Of a stretch of DNA of 64,000 nt, positions 43,713 through 51,090 are shown in pieces. Location: NCBI RefSeq assembly GCF_900169275.1, contig NZ_FXZC01000002.1:372001-436000 (forward strand). Direction: 5' to 3'. The position numbers and the translations under genes were made by a program. The DNA comes from Brevibacterium casei CIP 102111. GTDB taxonomy: Bacteria; Actinomycetota; Actinomycetes; Actinomycetales; Brevibacteriaceae. How positions within the stretch are numbered: the first letter of the stretch is position 1; every line of letters begins with the position of its first letter. A model generated the notes under the pieces. The model had not been told where the DNA came from and made no database searches. It was given only the letters and a program-made list of their open reading frames with translations.

Positions 43713-45431
43713 TCATCGTCCTTCTGATCGGTCTGGTCGCGTCTCGATTCTAGCCTCGTCGGCGATGGGCCATGATCCGTCGACGACTGCGTCGGCGTTG
43801 CCCTTCCGGCGGAGGAAGGCCTGGAGGTCAGCGGCCTGAGCGCGCTTCCACTCGCCCTGCGCCGCCATGATCTCCTGTGGGGTGTACGCGGCGATTTCCG
43901 TGGACTTCGAAGCCAACGCTCGGGCGATGTCCAGGGCCGCTCGGGCATCGGCGGCGGCGTCGTGGGCGTCGAGGAGGGAGACGTCCCACGCCTCGGCGGT
44001 GGCCGTGAGCGTGCGCTTGCCCCGGCGGTAGCGGTCGACACGGCGGTCGAGGACGAAGGTGTCGACGATCGCCGGGAGCAGGGAGCGCAGGTCGAGGTCG
44101 GGACGGTGCCTGCGGACCTCGGCATCGAGGACGCTGAGGTCGTAGACGATGTTGTGGCCGACGACGACGGCGCCCTCGTCCCGGAGGCCCGTGAGCTCAG
44201 TGCACAGAGCGGTGACGACCTCGACCGCGGGCATGCCGTTGGCCTGTGCGTACTCGGTGGTGATGCCGTGGACGGCGCGCGCGGCCTCGGGGATCTCGAC
44301 GCCGGGGTCCGCGAGCCACATCTCCACCCGGTCGGGGTCCTCGACGAAGGCCGCAGTGACGATGCGCGCGGTGTCGGGGTCGACCCCGGTCGTCTCGAGG
44401 TCGAAGCCGACGAGCCGGGCGTGCGGCCACGCGACGCCGGCCTCGGACGTCGGTGCGGGTCGGACCGGCTGCGCCGCGGCGACCCCCGGGCCCGCCTGTG
44501 CGTCGGTGGGCGGGGCGTCGGCGAGACCGCGCAGGGCGGTGGCGAGGTTGTCGACGGAGCGGGCGATGTTCTGCCCGGCTGCGGCGGCCTCGAGGGCCTG
44601 GGCATTGAAGGCCCGGGGGAGGGCATCGAGGTCGATGCCGTGGTCGACATCGGTGAGACAGGTCATCACCTCGACGGTGCGGGCGAGCATCTCCTCGGAC
44701 TCGACGATCGTCGTCGCCCGCTTCACACTCAGCCCGCCGGTCTTCACCCCCGCCTTCGCGGCGGAGACGATGCCCGCGAGCGACCCGAAGCTCGTGAGCA
44801 GGGTCGCGGCTGTCTTCTCCCCGATGCCGGCGGCGCCGGGAAGGCCGTCGGAGGGATCCCCGCGCAGGGCGGCGAGCTCCCGGTAGCGAATACCAGAGTC
44901 GACACCGTAGAGGCCGGGCAGGTCGGCGGCGGTGATCGCCTCCCATTCCCCTCCCTTGCGGGGCCGGAGCACGCTGACGTCGCGGTCGGTGTCGAGGAGG
45001 GCGAGGAGGTCGCGGTCGGGGGAGACGATGACGACGGGGGTGGCCGACTGTGCGGCGATCGTCGCGATGACGTCGTCGGCCTCCGTCCCGTCCACCTCGG
45101 CGATGGGGATGCCGGCGGCGGCGAGGACACGGCGCATGATGGGAAGCTGGGCGTCGAGTTCGGGCGGGATCTCCGTCCCCGCAGCCTCGTCCTTGATCCT
45201 CGCGGCCTTGTACTCGGGCATGATCGCGGTGCGGAAGGCCGGACGCCAGTCCGCGTCCATCGCCGCGACGACCCGGGCGGAGGAGAAGCGGCGGATCATC
45301 TGGGCGACCGCGTCGACGACGCCGCGGACCGCGTTGACCGGCTGCCCCTCGTCGTTGACAATCGAATCCGGCACCGAGTAGAAGGCGCGGTAGTACAGGG
45401 CTGGGGTGTCGACGAGTACCAAAGGCTTCAC
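43713..45431 (-). CDS. Fusion of 5'-3' flap nuclease and DnaQ-like 3'-5' exonuclease domains
   Basis: A single uninterrupted 572-aa frame. Residues 1-300 are a PolA-type 5' nuclease (Rv2090-like): LVDTPALYYRAF, DADWRPAFRT, MPEYKAARIK, GTEADDVIATIA, SPDRDLLALL and the helix-hairpin-helix GDPSDGLPGAAGIGEKTAAT. An Ala/Pro linker (~301-335) follows. Residues 338-515 are a DEDDh exonuclease: FDLETTG (D344, E346), GHNIVYDLSVLDAE (D431) and DAHDAAADA (H490, D495), with the tail DLQAFLRRKGNADAVVDGSW seen in stand-alone Micrococcales exonucleases. All catalytic acids look present in both halves. The usual arrangement is separate genes. GTG start seven bases after TAGGGT (leaderless). secA2 is immediately downstream. 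Confidence 0.88.
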   Translation of the reverse strand: MKPLVLVDTPALYYRAFYSVPDSIVNDEGQPVNAVRGVVDAVAQMIRRFSSARVVAAMDADWRPAFRTAIMPEYKAARIKDEAAGTEIPPELDAQLPIMRRVLAAAGIPIAEVDGTEADDVIATIAAQSATPVVIVSPDRDLLALLDTDRDVSVLRPRKGGEWEAITAADLPGLYGVDSGIRYRELAALRGDPSDGLPGAAGIGEKTAATLLTSFGSLAGIVSAAKAGVKTGGLSVKRATTIVESEEMLARTVEVMTCLTDVDHGIDLDALPRAFNAQALEAAAAGQNIARSVDNLATALRGLADAPPTDAQAGPGVAAAQPVRPAPTSEAGVAWPHARLVGFDLETTGVDPDTARIVTAAFVEDPDRVEMWLADPGVEIPEAARAVHGITTEYAQANGMPAVEVVTALCTELTGLRDEGAVVVGHNIVYDLSVLDAEVRRHRPDLDLRSLLPAIVDTFVLDRRVDRYRRGKRTLTATAEAWDVSLLDAHDAAADARAALDIARALASKSTEIAAYTPQEIMAAQGEWKRAQAADLQAFLRRKGNADAVVDGSWPIADEARIETRPDRSEGR

Positions 45432-45502
45432 AGCCCTGACCCTACCCGACGCCCCTGACGCCGATGCCCGCAGCGGTGGACGGCAGGTGTAGCCTGGCGG
45501 CT

Positions 45503-46423
45503 GTGAATATGTACTACGGCGGAGACGTCTACAGCAGCGTCGACCCCTTCGCGACCGCCCTCGGCAGCGCGGACGGGACAGTGAACTTCATCGGCTCGGA
45601 CGAGGCGGCCCTTGCCCTCGACCCGGAGGCGGAGAACCTCGACGGGGACTTCCTCGCGCCGGGGTTCGTCCACGCCGGTCTCATCCTCGGGCCCGATTCG
45701 CCCACGGCGACGGCGCTGCGTGATCGCGGCATCGCCCACGTCCACGTCCTCGGCCCCTCGTCCGCCATCCGGGACTTCGTCGCCGACGCACCCGAGGACC
45801 TGCGCATCGTCGCCTATCCCGACCTCGCGGCGGGCACCGAGCGGGCGTGGCTGCCCGCGGCCGCCCTCGCCGAGCTCGAGACGCTCCCCGAGACCTCCCT
45901 CTACCTCGCCGTCGCCTCGAGCACCGAGCTCGACGCCGTCCTCGCCCGCCTCGGAGAGCATCCGGCGCACGCGCAGCGATTCGGCTATCGGCTCCTCCTC
46001 GACTTCGCCGTCCCGGAGTCCCACGTCGAGGCGCTCGGACGCTCCGGGATCGCGATCACCCTCGACCCCAGCCTCGACCAGCCGCTCGCCCCGCTGCTCT
46101 CCGCCGGCGCCCAGGTCTCCCTCGTCCTCGCCGAGGACTCCCCGTGGGCGGGAGTCCGCTCGGCCGTCCTCGGCACCCACGGCATCGGCGCGCGCGCCGC
46201 ATTCAACGCCGCCACCCGCTTCGCCCATCGCGCGGCGGGCAACCCCGAAGGGGGAGTGCTGCGTCCCGGTGCCGCTGCCGACTTCGGTCGCTGGCGGGTC
46301 GAGCGGCTCGTCGTCCAGGTCGCCGATCCGCGCGTGGCGGCGTGGAGCACCGACCCGCGCTCGGGCACCCCGGGCCTGCCGGAGCTCGCCGCGGACGTCC
46401 CCCTCCCCACCCGGATCGGCTGA
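45503..46423 (+). CDS. Amidohydrolase-like protein lacking the metal-site HxH
   Basis: A 306-aa protein that occupies the place of an amidohydrolase-family gene next to ppm1 in Micrococcales. The N-terminal beta-sandwich and FLAPGFVHAGLI align with the family PGFVDxHxH, but the two metal-binding histidines are not there. The C-terminus (ATRFAHRAAGNPEGGVLRPG, AADFGRWRVERLVVQVADP) resembles the family C-terminal sandwich. Probably non-catalytic. The GTG at 45503 is preferred, seven bases after TAGCCT; MYYGGDVY follows two codons later. It diverges from the exonuclease fusion. Confidence 0.7.
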   Translation: MNMYYGGDVYSSVDPFATALGSADGTVNFIGSDEAALALDPEAENLDGDFLAPGFVHAGLILGPDSPTATALRDRGIAHVHVLGPSSAIRDFVADAPEDLRIVAYPDLAAGTERAWLPAAALAELETLPETSLYLAVASSTELDAVLARLGEHPAHAQRFGYRLLLDFAVPESHVEALGRSGIAITLDPSLDQPLAPLLSAGAQVSLVLAEDSPWAGVRSAVLGTHGIGARAAFNAATRFAHRAAGNPEGGVLRPGAAADFGRWRVERLVVQVADPRVAAWSTDPRSGTPGLPELAADVPLPTRIG

Positions 46424-46744
46424 GCGCGACCGGACCTGATGCGTGCCTGAGATCGCCCTGCGGGCCCGAGAGCAATCCGACACGCCGAGGCGCAGAGGAA
46501 TTTCTTCCCGCCGAACCTGGCCCTCACCTGGGAAGTTGATCAAAACCGCAGGTCAGAGGGATTTTGCTGGGGCGGTCGGAGCCATTAGATTCGACGATGA
46601 CATTCCACCGGTCGTGGAGTGGAGCCGACGCTCCCGTCATTAGATAACTCGGTGCACTGCGCTGCTGTGACTGCACGCACACCGTGGTCCGAAGGCGGGG
46701 GTGTCGGCTCATTGTTTCGCCCCTGCGGGCGTAGGGTGGGGCGG
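46424..46744. other. 321-bp intergenic region before ppm1
   Basis: No gene is supported; short open frames on both strands lack start signals and family resemblance. The stretch is visibly richer in A/T than its surroundings (around 46498-46600). CATTAGAT occurs at 46583-46590 and 46637-46644. At the right end the ppm1 -10 TAGGGT lies at 46732-46737. It may hold a regulator site or a small RNA, but I see no convincing structure. Confidence 0.5.
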
Positions 46745-47497
46745 GTGGTCTCAGAAATCCTCGTGGTCATCCCCACCTACAACGAACGCCTCGCCCTGCC
46801 GGTCACCCTCGCCGGGCTCTTCGAGCACCAGCCCGAGGTCGACGTCCTCATCGTCGATGACGGATCCCCCGACGGAACGGGGGAGTGGGCCGACGAACTC
46901 GCAGCGGTCGACCCACGCGTCAACGTCCTCCACCGCAGCGAGAAGGCCGGTCTCGGCATGGCCTACATCGCCGGCTTCGCGTGGGCACTCGAGCGTGACT
47001 ACGCGATCATCTGCGAGTTCGACGCCGACGGCTCCCATCGCCCCCTCGACCTCGGCCAGCTGCTTGCTCCGGCGCTCGCGGACGAGGCCGACCTCGTCAT
47101 CGGCTCCCGCTGGGTCCGCGGCGGGGAGATCGTCGACTGGCCGTACTCGCGCTTCCTCCTCTCACGCGGCGCCAACCTCTACGTCGACGCGGCGATGGGG
47201 CTCGGCGTCCGCGACGCCACGGCCGGATTCCGGGCCTACCGGCGGGCCGTGCTCGAGGCCCTCGACCTCACCGGGGTGCAGTCGCAGGGGTACTGCTTCC
47301 AGATCGACATGACCGGACGCACCGTCGACGCCGGCTTCCGCGTCCTCGAGGTCCCCATCGTCTTCGTGGAACGCGAACTCGGGGAGTCGAAGATGAGCTC
47401 CTCGATCATCTCCGAGGCCTTCACCAAGGTCGCCGGTTGGGGTCTGGCCCGGCGCGGTCGTCAGCTGCGGCAGATGCTCTCGGGCCGCCGCAGCTGA
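46745..47497 (+). CDS. ppm1: Polyprenol monophosphomannose synthase
   Basis: A 250-aa GT2 enzyme that transfers mannose from GDP-mannose to polyprenyl phosphate, the donor for lipoglycans and protein O-mannosylation. Motifs: VVIPTYNERLALPVTL, LIVDDGSPDGTGEWAD (nucleotide Asp pair), ICEFDADGSHRP (DxD-like), IGSRWVRGG and GQYS-like QSQGYCFQIDMT. It is the cytosolic catalytic domain alone, not fused to an Lnt-type acyltransferase as in M. tuberculosis. The GTG at 46745 follows TAGGGT by seven bases; no Shine-Dalgarno sequence. Confidence 0.92.
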   Translation: MVSEILVVIPTYNERLALPVTLAGLFEHQPEVDVLIVDDGSPDGTGEWADELAAVDPRVNVLHRSEKAGLGMAYIAGFAWALERDYAIICEFDADGSHRPLDLGQLLAPALADEADLVIGSRWVRGGEIVDWPYSRFLLSRGANLYVDAAMGLGVRDATAGFRAYRRAVLEALDLTGVQSQGYCFQIDMTGRTVDAGFRVLEVPIVFVERELGESKMSSSIISEAFTKVAGWGLARRGRQLRQMLSGRRS

Positions 47498-47520
47498 CCC
47501 GTATCCGTGCGGACATGACA

Positions 47521-47554
47521 GAGGGGGTGTCGGTCGACGGACCGACACCCCCTC
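47521..47554. terminator. Bidirectional terminator between ppm1 and rbpA
   Basis: Perfect 15-bp stem, GAGGGGGTGTCGGTC (47521-47535) and its complement (47540-47554), loop GACG. It lies 23 bp after the ppm1 stop and 30 bp from the convergent rbpA stop. Confidence 0.85.
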
Positions 47555-47584
47555 ATCCGAGCGTCCTGCTCGGTGTGTGCTGTC

Positions 47585-47926
47585 TCAGCTCTGGGCGGGA
47601 ACCTCGCCGCGGCGGATCGCCAGGCGCTCGTCGAGGAGGACCTGGAGTTCGTCGAACGAGCGGCGCTCGAGGAGCATGTCCCAGTGCGAGCGCACATGCT
47701 TCTCGGGTTCGCCGTCGGGCTCGTTGACGCCGACGCGCACGCCGATGCCGTGGATGCCCGAATCCCACGTCGAGGGCACTTCCGCCTCGATGGAGAACGG
47801 AACCTTGAAGCGGGTGCCGTCCTCGCACTCGAATTCGACCATCTGCCGGGGCGCGGGCTCGACACCCTCCTCCGACTCGAGGCTGCGCGAGCCCAACTGC
47901 GTACCGCGGAGACTGCGTTCGCTCAT
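47585..47926 (-). CDS. rbpA: RNA polymerase-binding protein RbpA
   Basis: A 113-aa activator that binds the principal sigma factor and stabilises open complexes in actinobacteria. It has the disordered N-terminus MSERSLRGTQLGSRSLESEE, the core FECEDGTRFKVPFSIEAEVP, TWDSGIHG, KHVRSHWDMLLERRSFDEL and LDERLAIRRGE (sigma-interaction region). A Shine-Dalgarno sequence (AGGGAAGAG) precedes the ATG, and a TAGACT -10 (complement of 47972-47977) gives a ~40-nt leader. RbpA itself is relevant to the short TANNNT promoters of this window. Confidence 0.95.
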   Translation of the reverse strand: MSERSLRGTQLGSRSLESEEGVEPAPRQMVEFECEDGTRFKVPFSIEAEVPSTWDSGIHGIGVRVGVNEPDGEPEKHVRSHWDMLLERRSFDELQVLLDERLAIRRGEVPAQS

Positions 47927-47974
47927 CTCTCTTCCCTTCGACTCGACTGCAGGCGACCGTACAAAGGCAACAGT

Positions 47975-48754
47975 CTACCGTCTCCGGCTATTCCCCTCCG
48001 ACGCCGGGTCGGCGACCCCCGAGGCGAGTGTGCGCTGGGCGAGGAGCACCTCGTCGGTGACGATCCCATCGACGCCGAGGCGGGCGAGCGTGAGCATGTC
48101 CGCAGGGTCGTCGATCGTCCAGACATGGACGACGAGTCCGACCCGGTGGGCGCGGGCGACGAAGTCCTCGGTGACGACGGGCAGACCCTTCCAGCGCATC
48201 GGCACCTGGAGTGCGTCGAGGCCCGAGCGCAGACCGAGGAGTCCCTGCGCGGGCAGGCAGGGAAGGGAACCGAGGGCGAAGCGGGCGGTCTCACCCGTCC
48301 CGGCCGAGGTGCGCACTCCCGGCAGCGCCTCCCGCAGCCGGGTCAGGGTCGCGTCGGAGAACGAGGCGAGGCGCAGCCGGTCCTCGGCATGCCGGGTCCG
48401 GACGAAGCGGACCATCGGGCCGATCGAGTGTGGAGCTTTGACGTCGATGTTCCACTCCACGTCCGGCAGTGCGTCGAGGAGGTCGCTAAGGCGGGGGAGT
48501 CGGCCCCCGTGGAGAAGATCGATGCGGTCGACCTCCGACGCGGGAAGGTCCCGGATGAGATGCGGGACTCCGGCGATCCGGTCGAGGTCTGCGTCGTGGG
48601 CGGCGAAGAGGACGCCGTCGGCCGAGGCGTGGACATCGGTCTCCATCCAGTGCACACCGGCCCGAGCCGAGGCCGCGAAGGCGGGCAGCGTGTTCTCGCT
48701 CGTCTCCTGCCAGCGCCCGCCCCGATGCGCAATGACCTCCGGCTGGGAATTCAT
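47975..48754 (-). CDS. Glycerophosphodiester phosphodiesterase (GDPD) family protein
   Basis: A 259-aa cytosolic TIM-barrel GDPD. Catalytic/metal residues: AHRGGRWQETSENTLPAF (His and Glu), METDVHASADGVLFAAHD (E/D pair and second His) and NIDVKAPHS; the C-terminus VVHVWTIDDPADMLTLARLG is typical. It hydrolyses glycerophosphodiesters. TAGGAT lies six bases before the ATG with no Shine-Dalgarno sequence. Downstream of ppm1-rbpA in many relatives. Confidence 0.92.
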   Translation of the reverse strand: MNSQPEVIAHRGGRWQETSENTLPAFAASARAGVHWMETDVHASADGVLFAAHDADLDRIAGVPHLIRDLPASEVDRIDLLHGGRLPRLSDLLDALPDVEWNIDVKAPHSIGPMVRFVRTRHAEDRLRLASFSDATLTRLREALPGVRTSAGTGETARFALGSLPCLPAQGLLGLRSGLDALQVPMRWKGLPVVTEDFVARAHRVGLVVHVWTIDDPADMLTLARLGVDGIVTDEVLLAQRTLASGVADPASEGNSRRR

Positions 48755-48809
48755 ACCCCAATCCTAGGCGCCTGTTGAAATCCGCCCCGGGGTCGACAAC
48801 GATGGAGGC

Positions 48810-49151
48810 ATGAGCCGAGCAGAAGATCCCATCGAACCCGACTTCGTCATCGATTCGACCAAGCGCACCCCGGCCCAGCGGGCCCGTTCCGTCGCCGAGC
48901 GCGCGTACGGCGCCGCGAGCAGCGGGGTGCGCAACGTCCGCGACGCCGCGAAGGGATCCCGCCTCATCGAGGCGACCGAGTCGGGAGTGAACAGGGCACT
49001 CGGCAACGTGTCCCACGCGATCGATGACGCAGTGCGCAGCGGCAAGGTCGAACGCGCCTTCGACAGGGCGCAGGAGACCGTGACCAACGGTGCCAACGGC
49101 GTCCGCCGCCTCGTCGCCCGCGCCTCCCAGCGCCGCGGCGACCGCGGGTGA
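48810..49151 (+). CDS. Hypothetical protein, helical and charged
   Basis: A 113-aa protein I do not recognise. It is soluble, basic and rich in Arg/Ala, with several possible amphipathic helices (AQRARSVAERAYGAA, RLIEATESGVNRALGNVSHA, VERAFDRAQETVTNGANG) repeating a roughly 25-residue pattern. No signal peptide or membrane helix. The ATG has GGAGG four bases upstream. It diverges from the GDPD gene and precedes the RlpA-like gene by its own stop plus ~136 bp. Confidence 0.6.
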   Translation: MSRAEDPIEPDFVIDSTKRTPAQRARSVAERAYGAASSGVRNVRDAAKGSRLIEATESGVNRALGNVSHAIDDAVRSGKVERAFDRAQETVTNGANGVRRLVARASQRRGDRG

Positions 49152-49186
49152 TCGTTCGGCGGTCAGCCGCGCGCCGCGTTGAAAAT

Positions 49187-49266
49187 GTAACAGTTCGTTA
49201 ACTAGACTGTCCTTCGGTAACGATCCGATAACCATCGGGCACAGTCAGCGTCTGTCTGGGTGCCCG
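49187..49266 (+). promoter_or_regulatory. Promoter and leader of the RlpA-like gene with paired xTAAC repeats
   Basis: Two direct-repeat pairs with an 11-bp period: GTAAC (49187) with TTAAC (49198), and GTAAC (49217) with ATAAC (49228). The spacing resembles MtrA boxes of other actinobacteria. A -10 TAGACT (49203-49208) lies between the pairs, followed by TTCGGTAACG (49213-49222). The leader then forms a hairpin, CGGGCAC (49236-49242) with GTGCCCG (49260-49266). Confidence 0.5.
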
Positions 49267-49287
49267 CATTCACCCGAAGGACGGACA

Positions 49288-50052
49288 GTGGGCAAACACT
49301 CCTCGCCGACGACGAAGGGCTCATTCCTCTCCGCACTCGCGCCGCGGAAGCGGCGCAGCGGACGCCACACCCCAGAGTCGGCCGGGGGAGTGCTGGCAGC
49401 GGTCCGGTCCCGCCCTGTCCTCTCGGCGTTCGTCGTCCCCGCAGCGGCGACCGCCGCCGTCGTCGGTTCGACGTTCGCCATGGTTCCCGGTGCCGCCCAG
49501 GACTCCTCGCGTGTCGTCGCGCAGAGTCCCGTCGTCGTCGAGGCTCCCGCCGCCCCCGTTGCCGATGAGGCCCTGCAGAAGGCCGAGGAACAGGCGAAGG
49601 AGAAGCCGGGCAAGGTCTCGCTCGAGGTGAAGACCCAGGCACCCAAGACCGCGCCCGCGAAGGCCGAGTCCTCGTCGTCGACGTCATCGAAGGCGAAGAG
49701 CGGCGGGGAGGCATCCGGGGGATCCGGCGCCAAGGCCTCGGGCAGCTCGTCCGGCGGCCAGTCGGGATCGTGCCCGATGTCCTACTACGGCGGGGGCGAC
49801 GGCATCGACGGCAACCCCACCGCCAGCGGGGAACCCTTCGACGCGAGCAAGCTCACCGCCGCCCACAAGAGCCTTCCGCTGGGGACGAAGGTCAAGGTGA
49901 CGAACACGGCCAACGGCAAGTCCGTGACCGTGCGCATCAACGATCGCGGACCCTACTCGGGCTCGCGCTGCATCGACCTCTCGAAGGCCGCCATGCAGGC
50001 CGTCGGCGGCATCAGCGCCGGCGAGATCCAGGGGAGCTGGACCGTCCTCTGA
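49288..50052 (+). CDS. RlpA-like secreted double-psi beta-barrel protein
   Basis: A 254-aa envelope protein. A basic N-terminus (~1-40) is followed by one hydrophobic segment (VLSAFVVPAAATAAVVGSTF), acting as signal or anchor, then a long Ser/Gly/Ala/Lys linker (~70-160). The C-terminal domain (~165-254) has YYGGGDGIDGNPTASGEPFD, HKSLPLGTKVKVTNTANGKS and RINDRGPYSGSRCIDLS, the RlpA/expansin-type fold with the catalytic-type Asp and His. It likely cleaves or binds peptidoglycan. The GTG start follows GAAGGA. Confidence 0.85.
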   Translation: MGKHSSPTTKGSFLSALAPRKRRSGRHTPESAGGVLAAVRSRPVLSAFVVPAAATAAVVGSTFAMVPGAAQDSSRVVAQSPVVVEAPAAPVADEALQKAEEQAKEKPGKVSLEVKTQAPKTAPAKAESSSSTSSKAKSGGEASGGSGAKASGSSSGGQSGSCPMSYYGGGDGIDGNPTASGEPFDASKLTAAHKSLPLGTKVKVTNTANGKSVTVRINDRGPYSGSRCIDLSKAAMQAVGGISAGEIQGSWTVL

Positions 50053-50076
50053 ACCCCGGCCCGTCCCGGAGCCCCC

Positions 50077-51027
50077 TCAGCGCCCGTTGCGCCGCACGAG
50101 GTCGCGAGCCCTGCTCGCGACCTCGTCGCGTATCCCCGGCGGGGAGACGACCGTGACCCCGGGCACCGTGAGCAGCTGGGAGACGGCGATCTCAGCGGAT
50201 TCGAGGAGGATGTCGACCTCGCACTCGTCGCCGTCGGCGACCGGTTGCGCCGAGGCGATCGCTTCCGCGGTCAGCGGCCCGGGAACGGCGCGGAGGAGAT
50301 CGGGGAGGGCCGCCTCGGCGAGGCGGAGACGGACCGGAGTCGTGCGGATGGCCCGGTCGAAGCCCCGCTTCGCCTTCTCCCAGAACGCGCCGAGGTCGAA
50401 GTCCGCAGGCCCGCGCACCGCCGTCCACACGGGGTCGACGTCGGTGATCCGAGCGACCCGATACGTCCGCGGCGAGCCGCCCGGCGGCTGGGCCACGCAA
50501 TACCAGCGGCCGGCCTTGACCGCGAGGCCGAGGGGGATGAGGCACCGGACGGCGGACTCACCGGAGCGGGTGTAGACGATGCGCACGCCACGCCGGGTGC
50601 GCAGCGCCGTGACGAGCGGCTCGAGGGCGCGAAGGTCCTCCTTCTCGGTGAACCAGTCGGGGCCGTCGACGATGACGGTGCGCGTGAAGTCCGTGTCGTC
50701 GGACTCGGAGGCGAGGATCTTCGCCCGCGCGGTGGCGAGCTCACGGGAGAGTCCGAGATCGGTGGCGGCAAGCGACCCGATGAGGACGGATTCGAGTTCG
50801 GCGCGGTTGAGACCCGACAGCGGGGAGCTCCACCCGTCGAGGAGACGGATCCCGCCGCCGGGACCGGACTCGGCGACGACGGGCACCCCCATCGAGGAGA
50901 GCTCGCCGAGATCACGGTAGATGGTGCGTTCGGTGACCTCGAGTCGCCGGGCGAGTGCGCGGGCGGTGAGCGGCGTCGAGCGCGCGGAGAGGAGGACGAT
51001 CTCGGAGACGAGTCGGGCAGCCTTCAC
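50077..51027 (-). CDS. YafY-type HTH/WYL transcriptional regulator
   Basis: A 316-aa regulator with a DeoR-like winged helix (TARALARRLEVTERTIYRDL, residues ~21-40) and a WYL domain (VRIVYTRSGESAVRCLIPLG, LAVKAGRWYCVAQ). A C-terminal WCX-like extension follows. Homologues often control the adjacent divergent gene. The GTG start follows TATTCT by seven bases with no Shine-Dalgarno sequence. The perfect CTGACA-N5-TGTCAG site lies between it and the SDR gene. Confidence 0.88.
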   Translation of the reverse strand: MKAARLVSEIVLLSARSTPLTARALARRLEVTERTIYRDLGELSSMGVPVVAESGPGGGIRLLDGWSSPLSGLNRAELESVLIGSLAATDLGLSRELATARAKILASESDDTDFTRTVIVDGPDWFTEKEDLRALEPLVTALRTRRGVRIVYTRSGESAVRCLIPLGLAVKAGRWYCVAQPPGGSPRTYRVARITDVDPVWTAVRGPADFDLGAFWEKAKRGFDRAIRTTPVRLRLAEAALPDLLRAVPGPLTAEAIASAQPVADGDECEVDILLESAEIAVSQLLTVPGVTVVSPPGIRDEVASRARDLVRRNGR

Positions 51028-51050
51028 CTTGGCAAGAATAGTCGCAGTCG

Positions 51051-51067
51051 CTGACAGAAGATGTCAG
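51051..51067. promoter_or_regulatory. Palindromic operator candidate CTGACA-N5-TGTCAG
   Basis: CTGACA (51051-51056) and TGTCAG (51062-51067) are perfect inverted arms in the 63-bp divergent region between the YafY-type regulator and the SDR gene. It lies upstream of the regulator's -10 (complement of 51035-51040) and of the SDR start, so it could control both. Binding by the neighbour is inference. Confidence 0.6.
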
Positions 51068-51090
51068 GGATAGGCGTCCAGACTGGTCGC

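Noticed and set aside
43712..44650. 313-residue N-terminal extension of the secA2 frame
   Set aside because: Low-complexity Ser/Arg/Pro shadow of the exonuclease gene; the TTG at 43711 gives a proper SecA N-terminus.
46443..46776. Short open frames on both strands before ppm1
   Set aside because: No initiation signals or family resemblance; probably chance in non-coding DNA.
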